Assembly: GCF_028746185.1 (NCBI RefSeq)
Contig: NZ_JAQIVH010000056.1
Coordinates: forward strand, 186,001-250,000
From: Paenibacillus_E qinlingensis
GTDB taxonomy: Bacteria > Bacillota > Bacilli > Paenibacillales > NBRC-103111
Length of the DNA: 64,000 bases
Direction of reading: 5' to 3'
The position numbers and the translations under genes are program-made. Positions 1-8,019 of this stretch are shown in pieces. Within the stretch, counting starts at the first letter, position 1. Each line of letters starts with the position of its first letter. The notes under the pieces are model-generated. The model worked only from the letters and a program-made list of their open reading frames with translations. It was not told where the DNA came from and made no database searches.

Positions 1-1128
1 CCATCTATTCGTAACAAATTACAAATAACTTCTTTCCAAGTGAGCTTATTAATTACCGTTTACTCTGCCGTGGCTATCATTCTTATACCGATTGCGGGAT
101 ACTTGTCGGATCGCTTCGGCAGGAAGATCATTATTATCCCCAGTTTACTCATAACTGGCATTGGTGGTTTGATTTCTGGATTAGCCGCTTGGTGGCTGGA
201 ACACCCCTATATAGTTATTATACTTGGTCGAGCTTTACAAGGTGTAGGAGCGGCGGGAGCTTTCCCTATTGTGTTGCCACTGGTTGGTGACATTTATAAC
301 AATGAAAGCGAAGTTAGTAAAAGCTTGGGGATTGTAGAAACGGCGAACACGCTAGGCAAGGTTCTGAGTCCTATTCTAGGGTCCGTTTTGGCTTTCGTGG
401 TGTGGTTTCTCCCCTTTCTCACCATTCCCGTGTTGTGTGTGGCGTCTACCCTATTAGTTGCCTTTCTGGTTAAATCACCCACGAAGAAAGATATGAAAGA
501 AGAGAAGATTACGTTCAAGGGGTTTCTTCAAAATTTAAAGCAAATATTTGCGAACAATGGCCGCTGGTTAACAGCTATTTTTGCTATTGGTTGCATCTGT
601 ATGTTTGTTATTTTTGGAACGCTGTTTTATTTATCAGACACACTCGAAGACAAATATCAGATTAAAGGCATATGGAAAGGTTGTGTGATTGCCATCCCTT
701 CGGCAGCGCTATGCCTTGCATCCTTTCTAACAGGTAAAAAAATTGGTGAAAACAAAAAATTAATGAAGTGGATCACGCTTAGTGGAGTTGCCATGGTAAC
801 AGCAGCGCTTGTTGTTTCTGGCATGGTTCAATCCTTATATGGGTTGATTACTTTAGTTAGTGTTGCCGGTATAGGTATTGGTGTCACACTCCCGTGCTTA
901 GATGCCATGATAACGGAAGGAATTGATAAAGCAGAACGAGGCACAATAACTTCCATCTATAGCTCAATGAGATTCATAGGCGTTGCAGTGGGCCCTCCAC
1001 TGGCTTCCGTTCTAATGAAAATATCACCACAAAGTATGTTCTATACCATCTCAAGTACTTGTGTAGTTGCTGCGCTTCTTGCTTTATTCGCTATTAAGCC
1101 TAGTAAAGAAGATAAACCAACAAAGTAA
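1..1128 (+). CDS. MFS efflux transporter, 5' end cut off by window edge (YmfD-like)
   Basis: Integral membrane proton-coupled exporter of the major facilitator superfamily. The frame is open from base 1, and the only nearby start-like codon (GTG at 40) falls inside the first or second membrane helix, so the true N-terminus lies outside the window. The loop motif GYLSDRFGRK, typical between helices 2 and 3, appears about 20 residues after that GTG, which implies roughly 50 missing residues. About ten further hydrophobic segments follow. The stretch with LVGDIYNNESEVS and NTLGKVLSPILG resembles the YmfD/bacillibactin-exporter branch, but the substrate cannot be read from sequence. It ends in a bidirectional hairpin shared with the convergent metG. 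Family call firm, substrate unknown. Confidence 0.85.
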   Translation, partial: PSIRNKLQITSFQVSLLITVYSAVAIILIPIAGYLSDRFGRKIIIIPSLLITGIGGLISGLAAWWLEHPYIVIILGRALQGVGAAGAFPIVLPLVGDIYNNESEVSKSLGIVETANTLGKVLSPILGSVLAFVVWFLPFLTIPVLCVASTLLVAFLVKSPTKKDMKEEKITFKGFLQNLKQIFANNGRWLTAIFAIGCICMFVIFGTLFYLSDTLEDKYQIKGIWKGCVIAIPSAALCLASFLTGKKIGENKKLMKWITLSGVAMVTAALVVSGMVQSLYGLITLVSVAGIGIGVTLPCLDAMITEGIDKAERGTITSIYSSMRFIGVAVGPPLASVLMKISPQSMFYTISSTCVVAALLALFAIKPSKEDKPTK

Positions 1129-1146
1129 AAAAAAGCGATCCTAATA

Positions 1147-1178
1147 AATAAAGCCCAGTAAATGGGCTTTATTTTGAG
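1147..1178. terminator. Bidirectional intrinsic terminator
   Basis: A perfect 11-bp stem (AATAAAGCCCA / TGGGCTTTATT) with a five-base loop and T-rich flanks on both sides sits between the convergent MFS gene and metG, so it can end both transcripts. Confidence 0.85.
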
Positions 1179-1191
1179 TTCAACTTGTCAA

Positions 1192-2817
1192 TCAATTGCG
1201 CTTAAGTCGTTGTACCTCCTCTTCGATTCGGCTAACATCAATCCGTTGGAATAAGACTTCAACAGGGGTTAACTCTCTTCCAGCGGGACACTCAACATAT
1301 GCCCAAGTAGGAGCAGACAGGCCTAGAAAGCCCCTAATCTTTTTACAGGAAAAAGGTACAAATGGTTCTAAAAGATTAGCCAGATTTGCAATAATTTGAA
1401 CACATGTATGAAGCGTAACGTGACAGGAGTCCGCATTTTCTTTAATTTGATTCCAAGGTTTTTGTTCATCCACATATTTATTACAGCTACGAACGAACGC
1501 AAATATGTTCTCCAACGCTTCTTTTAGCTTCCCTACTTCAATAAGTTCCCCACAACGAATATACAGTTCTTCAATTTGTTGTTTAATGTTACTATCAATC
1601 ACACCATGGGGGATTTTACCTTCATAAAATTTTCCAATAAATACTAAACTCCGATTGACAAAATTCCCAAATGCCCCAAGTAATTCGCCATTATGACTAT
1701 AAATAAATTCCCTCCAAGAGAAATCCGTATCCCGGTTTTCTGGTCCATTAGCAATAAGGAAATATCGTATTGAATCCGCCTCATACCTTTGTAAAAGATA
1801 GGGAACCCATACTGCCCAGTCTCGACTTGTTGAGAACTTTCTACCTTCTAGGTTGAGAAATTCGCTAGAAACGATATGATCTGGCAGGTGTAAATTTTTC
1901 AAACCCAGTAGAATAGCTGGCCATATTAAAGTATGAAAAGGGATATTATCCTTCCCATGAATATAGTAGGCTTTTACACCATCTTTGGACCAAAACTTCT
2001 CCCACGCTTCTCCGCGCTGATTGGCCCACTGCTGACTGGCAGACAGATATCCGGTGACCGCCTCAACCCACACATATATTTTTTTCCCATCAAAACCTTC
2101 CAGGGGTACATCAACTCCCCAATCTAAATCTCGAGTAGCAGCTCGATCTTGCAACCCTTCTCTTAAATAACGCCTTGATAGTCCAATGGCGTTTTCCCTC
2201 CACCCATCTGCTTGATCAACAAAGTTTTCTAGCTCATTTTGAAATTTCGACAGCGCCAGGAAATAATGATCAGAAAGCTTTGACGTAGGACAACCTCTAC
2301 ATAACTTACATGAACGATTATGCAATTCCAACGGATCCAATAATGCGGAACAAACGTCACATTGATCACCTCTAGCTGCACTGCCACAGCGCGGGCAGTT
2401 CCCTTCAACATAACGATCTGGCAGAAAACGATCGCAATCGTTACAGTACGTTTGTTCAACTGCTTTTTGATACAGAACACCATTATCCAGTAGTTGCTTA
2501 AAAACCTCTTGCACAACTTCGTGATGAAATGGATGATCCGTTCGCGTATAAAGGTCGTAGGAAAACCCCATTTGATGGAAACAATCTACAAACTCATTAT
2601 GATATTTGTCGGTAATTATTTTAGGGGAAACCCCTTCTGTGTTAGCTTGAATTGAAATAGGTGTTCCATGACAATCACTTCCTGATACATAAAGTACCTC
2701 ATCTCCCTTTAGCCGATAATACCGCGCAATCACGTCACCTGGTAGTAAACTTGCTAACCTTCCTAAGTGTAGTGATCCATTTGCGTAGGGCCACGCTCCG
2801 CCAATAAATATGCTCAT
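1192..2817 (-). CDS. metG: Methionyl-tRNA synthetase, short form
   Basis: Class I aminoacyl-tRNA synthetase that charges tRNA-Met in the cytoplasm. Visible motifs: the HIGH-type signature as HLGR (residues 17-20), a zinc-knuckle region with four CxxC pairs (CNDC, CPRC, CDVC, CKLC), the tryptophan-rich IYVWVEAVTGY segment, and the KMSKS loop as KFSTS. The protein is about 541 residues and lacks the C-terminal EMAP/Trbp111-like dimerisation domain found in the roughly 660-residue Bacillus enzyme. The longest frame begins at TTG 2823, but GGAGGAG lies seven bases before ATG 2817 and only one base before the TTG, so the ATG is chosen. A T-box leader precedes it, so expression should respond to uncharged tRNA. 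It may be a second, accessory MetRS rather than the only copy. Confidence 0.92.
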   Translation of the reverse strand: MSIFIGGAWPYANGSLHLGRLASLLPGDVIARYYRLKGDEVLYVSGSDCHGTPISIQANTEGVSPKIITDKYHNEFVDCFHQMGFSYDLYTRTDHPFHHEVVQEVFKQLLDNGVLYQKAVEQTYCNDCDRFLPDRYVEGNCPRCGSAARGDQCDVCSALLDPLELHNRSCKLCRGCPTSKLSDHYFLALSKFQNELENFVDQADGWRENAIGLSRRYLREGLQDRAATRDLDWGVDVPLEGFDGKKIYVWVEAVTGYLSASQQWANQRGEAWEKFWSKDGVKAYYIHGKDNIPFHTLIWPAILLGLKNLHLPDHIVSSEFLNLEGRKFSTSRDWAVWVPYLLQRYEADSIRYFLIANGPENRDTDFSWREFIYSHNGELLGAFGNFVNRSLVFIGKFYEGKIPHGVIDSNIKQQIEELYIRCGELIEVGKLKEALENIFAFVRSCNKYVDEQKPWNQIKENADSCHVTLHTCVQIIANLANLLEPFVPFSCKKIRGFLGLSAPTWAYVECPAGRELTPVEVLFQRIDVSRIEEEVQRLKRN

Positions 2818-2852
2818 TTTCAAACTCCTCCCTTGTTTATAATTCTAGAAAA

Positions 2853-2888
2853 ACAAAAAAAGCCTTCGTCCTCAAAAGGACGAAAGCT
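2853..2888 (-). terminator. Regulated terminator of the T-box leader
   Basis: Stem AGCTTTCGTCC / GGACGAAGGCT followed by a run of T on the minus strand, 36 nt before the metG start. The T-box sequence just upstream would compete with this stem in the antiterminated form. Confidence 0.88.
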
Positions 2889-3154
2889 GTCGCTCACGTG
2901 TTTCCACCTCAATTTACCGATCCCTCACGGAAGCCGGCCTCTACAAGTACGTCACCCTATGAGGTGATTATACCCTGGCACGTTAACGGGTGCACCCGGT
3001 GGGGCCTACTACCTCACTAAGAGGGTTTGATGCACAGCTCTGAGACCATGTTCGTCAGACGTCTCTTTACTCCTTTTCACCTACCGGAGCTCTCTGTTAA
3101 AAGAACGGGGTCCAACTACTCTTTCTCGTCATCGCCTTATTCATATTCCTTATA
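2853..3154 (-). promoter_or_regulatory. T-box riboswitch leader of metG
   Basis: An untranslated leader of about 300 nt has the features of a tRNA-sensing T-box. On the minus strand it opens with AAGGCGATGACGAGAAAGAG (stem I base), then an apical segment CCGGTAGGTGAAAAGG, a candidate specifier loop GAACATGG with ATG (Met) at 3049-3047, and the T-box sequence AGGTGGAAACACGTG at 2909-2895. The intrinsic terminator follows immediately. The Met specifier agrees with the downstream gene. The folding and the specifier assignment are by eye. Confidence 0.88.
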
Positions 3155-3160
3155 TAGCCA

Positions 3161-3190
3161 ATTATAAATAGATATATTCCCAAAAATCAA
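3161..3190 (-). promoter_or_regulatory. Sigma-A-type promoter of the metG leader
   Basis: On the minus strand TTGATT (-35) and TATAAT (-10) are separated by 18 bases, placing the start of transcription near 3154, just before the first T-box stem. No terminator is visible between desR and this promoter, so readthrough from the des operon is also possible. Confidence 0.6.
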
Positions 3191-3232
3191 ACTAATGTTC
3201 AATTATAAAAAGATTTTACTTTTCTCGGAAGG

Positions 3233-3832
3233 CTATTTGAACCATCCCTTCTCTTTGAAACGCATAATAGCCTCAATTCGATTACTGACATTGAGCTTAT
3301 CAAGAATAACGGAAATATAGTTGCGAACGGTGCCCCTTGTTATATACATATGATCCGCGATTTCTTTCGTATTTTTACCGTCGGCAATCAGGTTCAATAC
3401 TTCTTTCTCTCGCTCGGTCAGAGGATTTTCTTCATTATATGTCTCATCTACCAGCTCTGAGGCATAGATTCGTCTGCCAGCCATCACACTCCGGATCGAG
3501 GTAGCTAGTTCCTCGCTGGGGCTATCTTTCAACAAATAACCGTTGGCACCTGCCTTCACGGCCCTTTCAAAATAACCGTAACGGGCAAATGTGGTCAAAA
3601 TAATGACTTTGCAACCCAATCCCTTGAGTTCCTCTGCGGCATCTAAACCGTTCATGATGGGCATCTCGATATCCATAACACAAATATCTGGCTTATGCAG
3701 TTTAACCAGTTTCACAGCATCCTCGCCATTGCTTGCTTTACCAACGACCTGCATATCCTCCTCCAAATCAAGTAAGGAAGCAAGCGCACCCAGCAGCATC
3801 CGTTGGTCCTCGGCAATCACAATTCGGATCAT
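3233..3832 (-). CDS. desR: DesR-type response regulator (NarL/LuxR family)
   Basis: Cytoplasmic transcription activator of the cold-induced desaturase gene. Residues 1-120 form a receiver domain with acidic pocket ED (8-9), phospho-acceptor Asp54 in MDIEMP and Lys near 103. Residues about 135-199 are a LuxR-type helix-turn-helix starting LTEREKEVLNLI. Asp54 is the same position as in Bacillus subtilis DesR, and the length (199) matches. Its ATG overlaps the TGA of desK (ATGA, four bases), with a GGGAGGTGAGG ribosome site inside the end of desK, so the two are translationally coupled. Order des-desK-desR is identical to B. subtilis. Target is probably the repeat pair upstream of des. Confidence 0.92.
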   Translation of the reverse strand: MIRIVIAEDQRMLLGALASLLDLEEDMQVVGKASNGEDAVKLVKLHKPDICVMDIEMPIMNGLDAAEELKGLGCKVIILTTFARYGYFERAVKAGANGYLLKDSPSEELATSIRSVMAGRRIYASELVDETYNEENPLTEREKEVLNLIADGKNTKEIADHMYITRGTVRNYISVILDKLNVSNRIEAIMRFKEKGWFK

Positions 3833-4965
3833 ATCCTCACCTCCCTTTCTGGTGGTATGATGGCATTCGGCACTTTAATTACAATGGTTGTTCCATTGTC
3901 GGAGACAATTTCCATACACCCGTTTACAAACTCAAGTCGCTCTTTCATGCCCCGCAATCCGTTTCCAAGTAATACAAGACATTCCTTCGACATGCCGACT
4001 CCATTATCCCCGACCTTGATCACGAGGTCGCTTGGTGATGGCTGAATGGATATCGCACACGTAGTAGCACTGCTATGTTTGATAATGTTCGTAATCGATT
4101 CCTTTAAACACATGCTCAACACATTTTCGTTTATAAGAGACGTGTTAGTTAACTTCGGATCTCCCTCCACAATGAGGTCGATCTCAGCAGCTTTCAAAAT
4201 CTGCTTGATTCGAAACATTTCTTCAACTAGTCTCGTCCCGCGCATTTGCGTTACGATTTCCCGAACTTCCTTTAACGCAATCCTAGCAGTCTGACGAACA
4301 TCATTGATTTCAATTTGTGCTTGCGCTGGATTTTTGCTAATTAATTTCCCTGCCAAATCACTCTTCAAACCAATTAATGAGAGCTTCTGACCAAGTGTAT
4401 CGTGTAAGTCACGGGCGATTCTTTGACGCTCTTCTAGCTTTACCAACTCGGAAATCCGCTTATTTGCATCCTCTAGCTGCCCTTGTAGTTTTTCACTTCT
4501 ATTCTTGTTGAACGTCGTGACAGGAATGAGGATAATGGCAATTACACAAATGATGATAAAGGGCAATTGGGTAAAATACACCGGATTTTGCGATACCAAT
4601 CCATAGTTAACCGTTGCAATCGTGGTAACTAGATGTATGCAGTACAACGTAATAAATCCTGCTCGACTTTTCATGGTACCAATAAAAAAAGCTAAAAACA
4701 GCGAGAAATACACATAGCTGAAGGCGATACCCATGATAATCGAAATAACAATTTGTACGCTAGTCCAGAAGTACACAATCCAACCTTTAGATACGAAGGA
4801 CAGTACATAGCAACTAAAGAATACCATAATCATGATTGTGCCTAATACAATGTGGTAGGTCGTTGAAGAACGAAATATGAAATAAAAAGGTAGGATATAA
4901 AAGACAACCCACACATACGGACTAATGCCGGTGTTTTTATGAAAAATTTGATACCACTTTTGCAT
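3829..4965 (-). CDS. desK: DesK-type membrane thermosensor histidine kinase
   Basis: Sensor kinase that in B. subtilis responds to reduced membrane fluidity on cooling and phosphorylates DesR. The N-terminal 150 residues contain about five hydrophobic segments with almost no extracellular domain, then a linker helix, a HisKA_3 dimerisation helix with His188 in ARDLHDTLGQ, and a GHKL ATPase domain with an N box near NIIKHS and a G box DNGVGM. His188 is exactly the phosphorylation site number known for B. subtilis DesK. The ribosome site before the ATG is weak. It lies 69 bases downstream of the desaturase gene and overlaps desR. Confidence 0.92.
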   Translation of the reverse strand: MQKWYQIFHKNTGISPYVWVVFYILPFYFIFRSSTTYHIVLGTIMIMVFFSCYVLSFVSKGWIVYFWTSVQIVISIIMGIAFSYVYFSLFLAFFIGTMKSRAGFITLYCIHLVTTIATVNYGLVSQNPVYFTQLPFIIICVIAIILIPVTTFNKNRSEKLQGQLEDANKRISELVKLEERQRIARDLHDTLGQKLSLIGLKSDLAGKLISKNPAQAQIEINDVRQTARIALKEVREIVTQMRGTRLVEEMFRIKQILKAAEIDLIVEGDPKLTNTSLINENVLSMCLKESITNIIKHSSATTCAISIQPSPSDLVIKVGDNGVGMSKECLVLLGNGLRGMKERLEFVNGCMEIVSDNGTTIVIKVPNAIIPPEREVRI

Positions 4966-5034
4966 AGTCCGTTTAGCCTCTTTTTCTCCAACATAGATTT
5001 AATTATATTCTAGCATAAACATGAAACGATGTAT

Positions 5035-6105
5035 TTATTGCCCTTGAAAACTTGACTTACGAACTTCTACCTTTATTTTGGCAGCTGCAGAATCATTCTC
5101 ATTTTCCTTAAGGTTTACCTGTTTATTATTTTTATAACCGACAAATGTTTTGTTACGCTCATCCCATAGTTTAAAACTTAGCGACTTCAAACTAGTACCG
5201 ATTGTAATCGTCGTTGCTTTTTGAAGGGGAGGTGTTGCATTATGTGCTTTTTCCAGATTATAATTTGGTACTTTCGGACTCAAATGGTGAACATGGTGAA
5301 ACCCAATATTGCCAGTAATCCATTGCAAGAGTTTAGGCAACTTATAATAGGAGCTTCCTTCTACCGCGGCTTTCACATAACTCCACTCATCTTCCTTCTC
5401 GAAGTAGGAGTCTTCAAACTGATGTTGCACATAAAATAACCAGATTCCCATCAAGCCTGCTACGAACATGATTGGTGCTTGGATAAGAACAAACGACTGC
5501 CATCCAACCATCCAGATCAGCAACCCATACAGAGCAAGAATGGAGACATTTGTCATATACGTACTAATACGTTCCTTGCGTCTTGCGCCTTTCGTATTAA
5601 AGCGATTCGTAAATAGAAACAAAAAGATTGGACCAAGTCCGAACATAATGAATGGATTCCGATATAACCGATAAGCCATTCGAACCCAAATGGAAGATGC
5701 CGCATACTCGTCTACGGTAAGTACCCACATATCACCTATCCCACGTTTCTCAAGGTTAGAGCTCGTTGCATGATGGATAGAATGACTATTCTTCCATTGC
5801 TGATAGGGAAAAAGTGTAAGAATACCCGTAATCGTTCCTACGATTTCATTGGCTCTACGGCTTTTGAAGAACGATTGATGACAACAATCATGGAAAATGA
5901 TAAAAGTTCGTATAACAAATCCGGAAGCGATAATCGTAATGGGCAATGTCATCCAATAGGATATCGATAGGCTTAGATACGCAGCTACCCATAGAAGGAA
6001 TAAAGGTCCTAAGGTATTTAGCAGCTGTTTGGTACTAGCCCTCGTATTTGATTTTTCGTAAGGGGCAACCTGTTTTTTTAAGTTAGTTAGCGTGGATTGT
6101 GTCAT
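5035..6105 (-). CDS. des: Membrane fatty acid desaturase (Des type)
   Basis: Di-iron membrane enzyme that introduces a cis double bond into phospholipid acyl chains, restoring fluidity after a temperature drop. The three histidine boxes of the family are present: HDCCHQ, HSIHHA and HHVHH, interleaved with four or more membrane segments. The length of 356 residues is close to the 352 of B. subtilis Des. AGGAGG lies nine bases before the ATG. It is the first gene of the des-desK-desR operon, and a promoter with a weak -35 and a candidate DesR operator lies upstream. The C-terminal 45 residues are hydrophilic and may extend beyond the catalytic core. Confidence 0.92.
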   Translation of the reverse strand: MTQSTLTNLKKQVAPYEKSNTRASTKQLLNTLGPLFLLWVAAYLSLSISYWMTLPITIIASGFVIRTFIIFHDCCHQSFFKSRRANEIVGTITGILTLFPYQQWKNSHSIHHATSSNLEKRGIGDMWVLTVDEYAASSIWVRMAYRLYRNPFIMFGLGPIFLFLFTNRFNTKGARRKERISTYMTNVSILALYGLLIWMVGWQSFVLIQAPIMFVAGLMGIWLFYVQHQFEDSYFEKEDEWSYVKAAVEGSSYYKLPKLLQWITGNIGFHHVHHLSPKVPNYNLEKAHNATPPLQKATTITIGTSLKSLSFKLWDERNKTFVGYKNNKQVNLKENENDSAAAKIKVEVRKSSFQGQ

Positions 6106-6173
6106 CGTATAGTTCCTCCTCGATATGGTGCGCCGAACATGTAAGCGAGTATCAGTGGTAATATCCTATCTTC

Positions 6174-6239
6174 ATTATAGATATCGCTTTCAATTCGTTG
6201 CAGTCATAAACATCATGTAGACGGTATGATAAATGTCAT
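6174..6239 (-). promoter_or_regulatory. des promoter with candidate DesR operator
   Basis: The minus strand has a perfect TATAAT (6179-6174) but only TGCAAC at the -35 position, as expected for an activated promoter. Immediately upstream are two 13-bp direct repeats (6204-6216 and 6227-6239, 10 of 13 identical, starts 23 bp apart); the second lies within an ATGA-N6-TCAT inverted repeat. The repeats fall about 37-72 bases before the predicted start, where DesR binds in B. subtilis. The factor is inferred from position and gene context. Confidence 0.65.
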
Positions 6240-6264
6240 ATAGGGAATGGAAAACTTTACAAAT

Positions 6265-6293
6265 TTGCTTATCACACGGTTGTGTGCTAGTAT
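6265..6293 (+). promoter_or_regulatory. Candidate cspB promoter
   Basis: TTGCTT and TAGTAT are spaced by 17 bases, predicting a start near 6300 and a leader of about 125 nt. Long structured leaders are usual for cold-shock genes. Confidence 0.5.
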
Positions 6294-6320
6294 TACGTTA
6301 TAAACAGCTTTGACATAAAC

Positions 6321-6381
6321 TCACATATTGAAAAAGTGATCATTTGTGTAATGGTACCTTTTTCAATGTGTGATTTTTTTT
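6321..6381 (+). terminator. Terminator-like hairpin inside the cspB leader
   Basis: Bases 6321-6336 pair with 6358-6373 in a 16-bp stem broken only by one U-G wobble. The loop has 21 bases and eight T residues follow. It has full intrinsic-terminator form but lies before cspB, between its promoter and its ribosome site, so it may act as an attenuator or release a short RNA. Confidence 0.65.
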
Positions 6382-6424
6382 GTTTAAAAAAGCATGTTAA
6401 TAACAATTTGGAGGTAATTATATT

Positions 6425-6625
6425 ATGGAAACAGGAACAGTGAAATGGTTTAACGCAGAGAAAGGCTTTGGATTTATTGAAATGGAAGGCGGAAATGACG
6501 TATTCGTTCATTTCTCCGCTATTCAAGGAGATGGATTCAAATCGTTGGACGAAGGACAACGCGTAGAATTTAATGTAGCTCAAGGCAACCGCGGTCCTCA
6601 AGCTGAAAATGTTGTAAAACTGTAA
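6425..6625 (+). CDS. cspB: Cold-shock protein, CspA/CspB family
   Basis: Single OB-fold nucleic-acid chaperone of 66 residues that binds single-stranded RNA and DNA and keeps mRNA unfolded in the cold. Both RNA-binding motifs are present: KGFGFIE (RNP1) and VFVHF (RNP2), after the usual GTVKWFN start. The length equals that of B. subtilis CspB. TTGGAGG provides the ribosome site. It lies divergent from the cold-responsive des operon and is followed by ydjO, another cold-inducible gene, so the three form a cold-response neighbourhood. Confidence 0.95.
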   Translation: METGTVKWFNAEKGFGFIEMEGGNDVFVHFSAIQGDGFKSLDEGQRVEFNVAQGNRGPQAENVVKL

Positions 6626-6638
6626 TTCACAGTGAACG

Positions 6639-6673
6639 AACTGTCCTTAACTAGTGTTAAGGGCAGTTTTTTT
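6639..6673 (+). terminator. Intrinsic terminator after cspB
   Basis: A 13-bp stem (AACTGTCCTTAAC / GTTAAGGGCAGTT, one wobble) is followed by a T run. ydjO starts 21 bases later, so ydjO is expressed by readthrough or from its own start. Confidence 0.8.
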
Positions 6674-6693
6674 AATCTAAGGAGGAGAAAACG

Positions 6694-6924
6694 ATGTATT
6701 TTCAAAGAAAATCACTAGAAGATCTCATTCAGGAAAACACGAAAGTCTGGGCATGTAATAATGAAGATTGCAAAGGGTGGATTCGGGACAATTTTTCTTT
6801 TGAATACGTACCCACTTGCCACCAGTGCCTTTCTCCCATGATTAGTAGCTTGAAAATGCTCCCGGTAATTGCTAACTCCAATAAAAATATGAAATCTCTT
6901 CATAAAGGCAGATTGATCTCCTGA
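6694..6924 (+). CDS. ydjO: YdjO-like cold-inducible zinc-ribbon protein
   Basis: Small cytoplasmic protein of 76 residues with two cysteine pairs, CNNEDC and CHQC, separated by about 17 residues, likely one zinc ribbon. The segments ENTKVWACNNEDC and GWIRDNFSFE match my memory of the YdjO cold-inducible family. Molecular function is not known. AAGGAGGAG precedes the ATG. The partnership with cspB just upstream supports the family call. The 25-residue C-terminal tail is basic and probably unstructured. Confidence 0.8.
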   Translation: MYFQRKSLEDLIQENTKVWACNNEDCKGWIRDNFSFEYVPTCHQCLSPMISSLKMLPVIANSNKNMKSLHKGRLIS

Positions 6925-6942
6925 TCAACCAGTACGAAATAA

Positions 6943-6974
6943 CAAAAAAAGAGAAGATCCTACTGGACCTTCTC
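6943..6974 (-). terminator. Intrinsic terminator of the DUF4846 gene
   Basis: Stem GAGAAGGTCC / GGATCTTCTC with one mismatch, followed by seven T on the minus strand, lies eight bases past the stop of the lipoprotein gene. It can also affect the convergent ydjO transcript. Confidence 0.8.
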
Positions 6975-6982
6975 CCTTGGCA

Positions 6983-7858
6983 TTAATCTGTAAACCTATA
7001 CAGTTGTTCTCTTGTAAATGTCCATTCTGGGGAATTCAATTTTCCTTCAAACGCAGTTGTATACCACGGATTCCCCTCCCCGTTATTCATATTCTCCAGG
7101 ATATGTATGTCTTGCGCTGGCGTGTAGCCTTGAGCTAATAGAAAGAGCTTTTCACCAGTTTTGGGGTTCTGAGCCATATCCAATACCACAATTGCATGTC
7201 CAGGCGAGCCCCCTTCCAGAAACACATCTCCAGCCTGCATCTCTGAAATCGGCACGTGCTTCATTTCCTTCGACAAGGACAACGTTCCCGCATACGCAAA
7301 AACCATGTAAAGATAACTGCGAAACACATCGTAACTGTTAGAGGCCGATCCCCGCTTGGTCCATGAGACCTTGTTACCGGAAACTTCAATTCGATTGCCT
7401 TTCCTCCACGTTGCGTAATCAGCTTTAAAGCCATTTGTAAAATTGAAGTGAATCTTATCATAGTTGCCACTGCCATACAGGTATTCCGCTCGCAGTCTCA
7501 TAACCGCATCGGCGCACTGCTGCAGATCCCGCTCACCTACATCCACATCGAGCACAGCTTCGTAAACCTCTTTAGCTTTTAGCTCCCCATTAAACAAATG
7601 AACCTTAGAGCCATGGGGCTTCAATGGTAGATTTCGCAAGTAATGCCCATATGAGCCATCCGCTACAGGAACCCTTTCATAACCTTTCGGAACGGCTATT
7701 CGGTCTATGACATTTGTTCCTTCGGCATGAATCAGTTGTTGTTTGTGGGATTTGGTTCCAGAAACAGCATCCGCGATTGTCGACCGCCCCTCCCCTGCGG
7801 CTGAGCAAGAACTAAGCAGCAGCGCTGAAAGAGCAGTAACTGTTAGCCATTTACTCAT
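6983..7858 (-). CDS. DUF4846 lipoprotein
   Basis: Predicted membrane-anchored lipoprotein of 291 residues, exported and lipidated at a cysteine in LLSSC near residue 18. After a short linker the rest fits the DUF4846 family, with GYERVPVADGSYGHYLRNLP, a conserved QQCADAVMRLRAEYLY segment and GDVFLEGGSPGHAIVVLDMA near the C-terminus, the latter similar to peptidase-like folds with a Gly-His turn. Function is unknown and no catalytic set can be assigned confidently. The ribosome site is weak. It is a single-gene unit: its own terminator lies downstream, and about 160 AT-rich bases without features lie upstream. Confidence 0.75.
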   Translation of the reverse strand: MSKWLTVTALSALLLSSCSAAGEGRSTIADAVSGTKSHKQQLIHAEGTNVIDRIAVPKGYERVPVADGSYGHYLRNLPLKPHGSKVHLFNGELKAKEVYEAVLDVDVGERDLQQCADAVMRLRAEYLYGSGNYDKIHFNFTNGFKADYATWRKGNRIEVSGNKVSWTKRGSASNSYDVFRSYLYMVFAYAGTLSLSKEMKHVPISEMQAGDVFLEGGSPGHAIVVLDMAQNPKTGEKLFLLAQGYTPAQDIHILENMNNGEGNPWYTTAFEGKLNSPEWTFTREQLYRFTD

Positions 7859-8019
7859 AATACGAATCCTACAACTTCACCATCCTGTATCTCTTGTATA
7901 ATTATTTTACACATATCTTCAGCTCCCCTTCTCCGTTTAGCTCTTCTAAACTTTGTTAGGTAATAATACATCAGCCGGCAAATAGTTCTAACCTATTTCC
8001 CAATATACATTTAAATTTA

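Noticed and set aside
2818..2823. TTG at 2823 as the metG start
   Set aside because: The ribosome site would be only one base away; the ATG six bases downstream has proper spacing.
2824..3154. SAM riboswitch as the identity of the metG leader
   Set aside because: The leader has the T-box sequence, AGGTGGAAACACGTG, and stem I features, whereas S-box hallmarks are missing.
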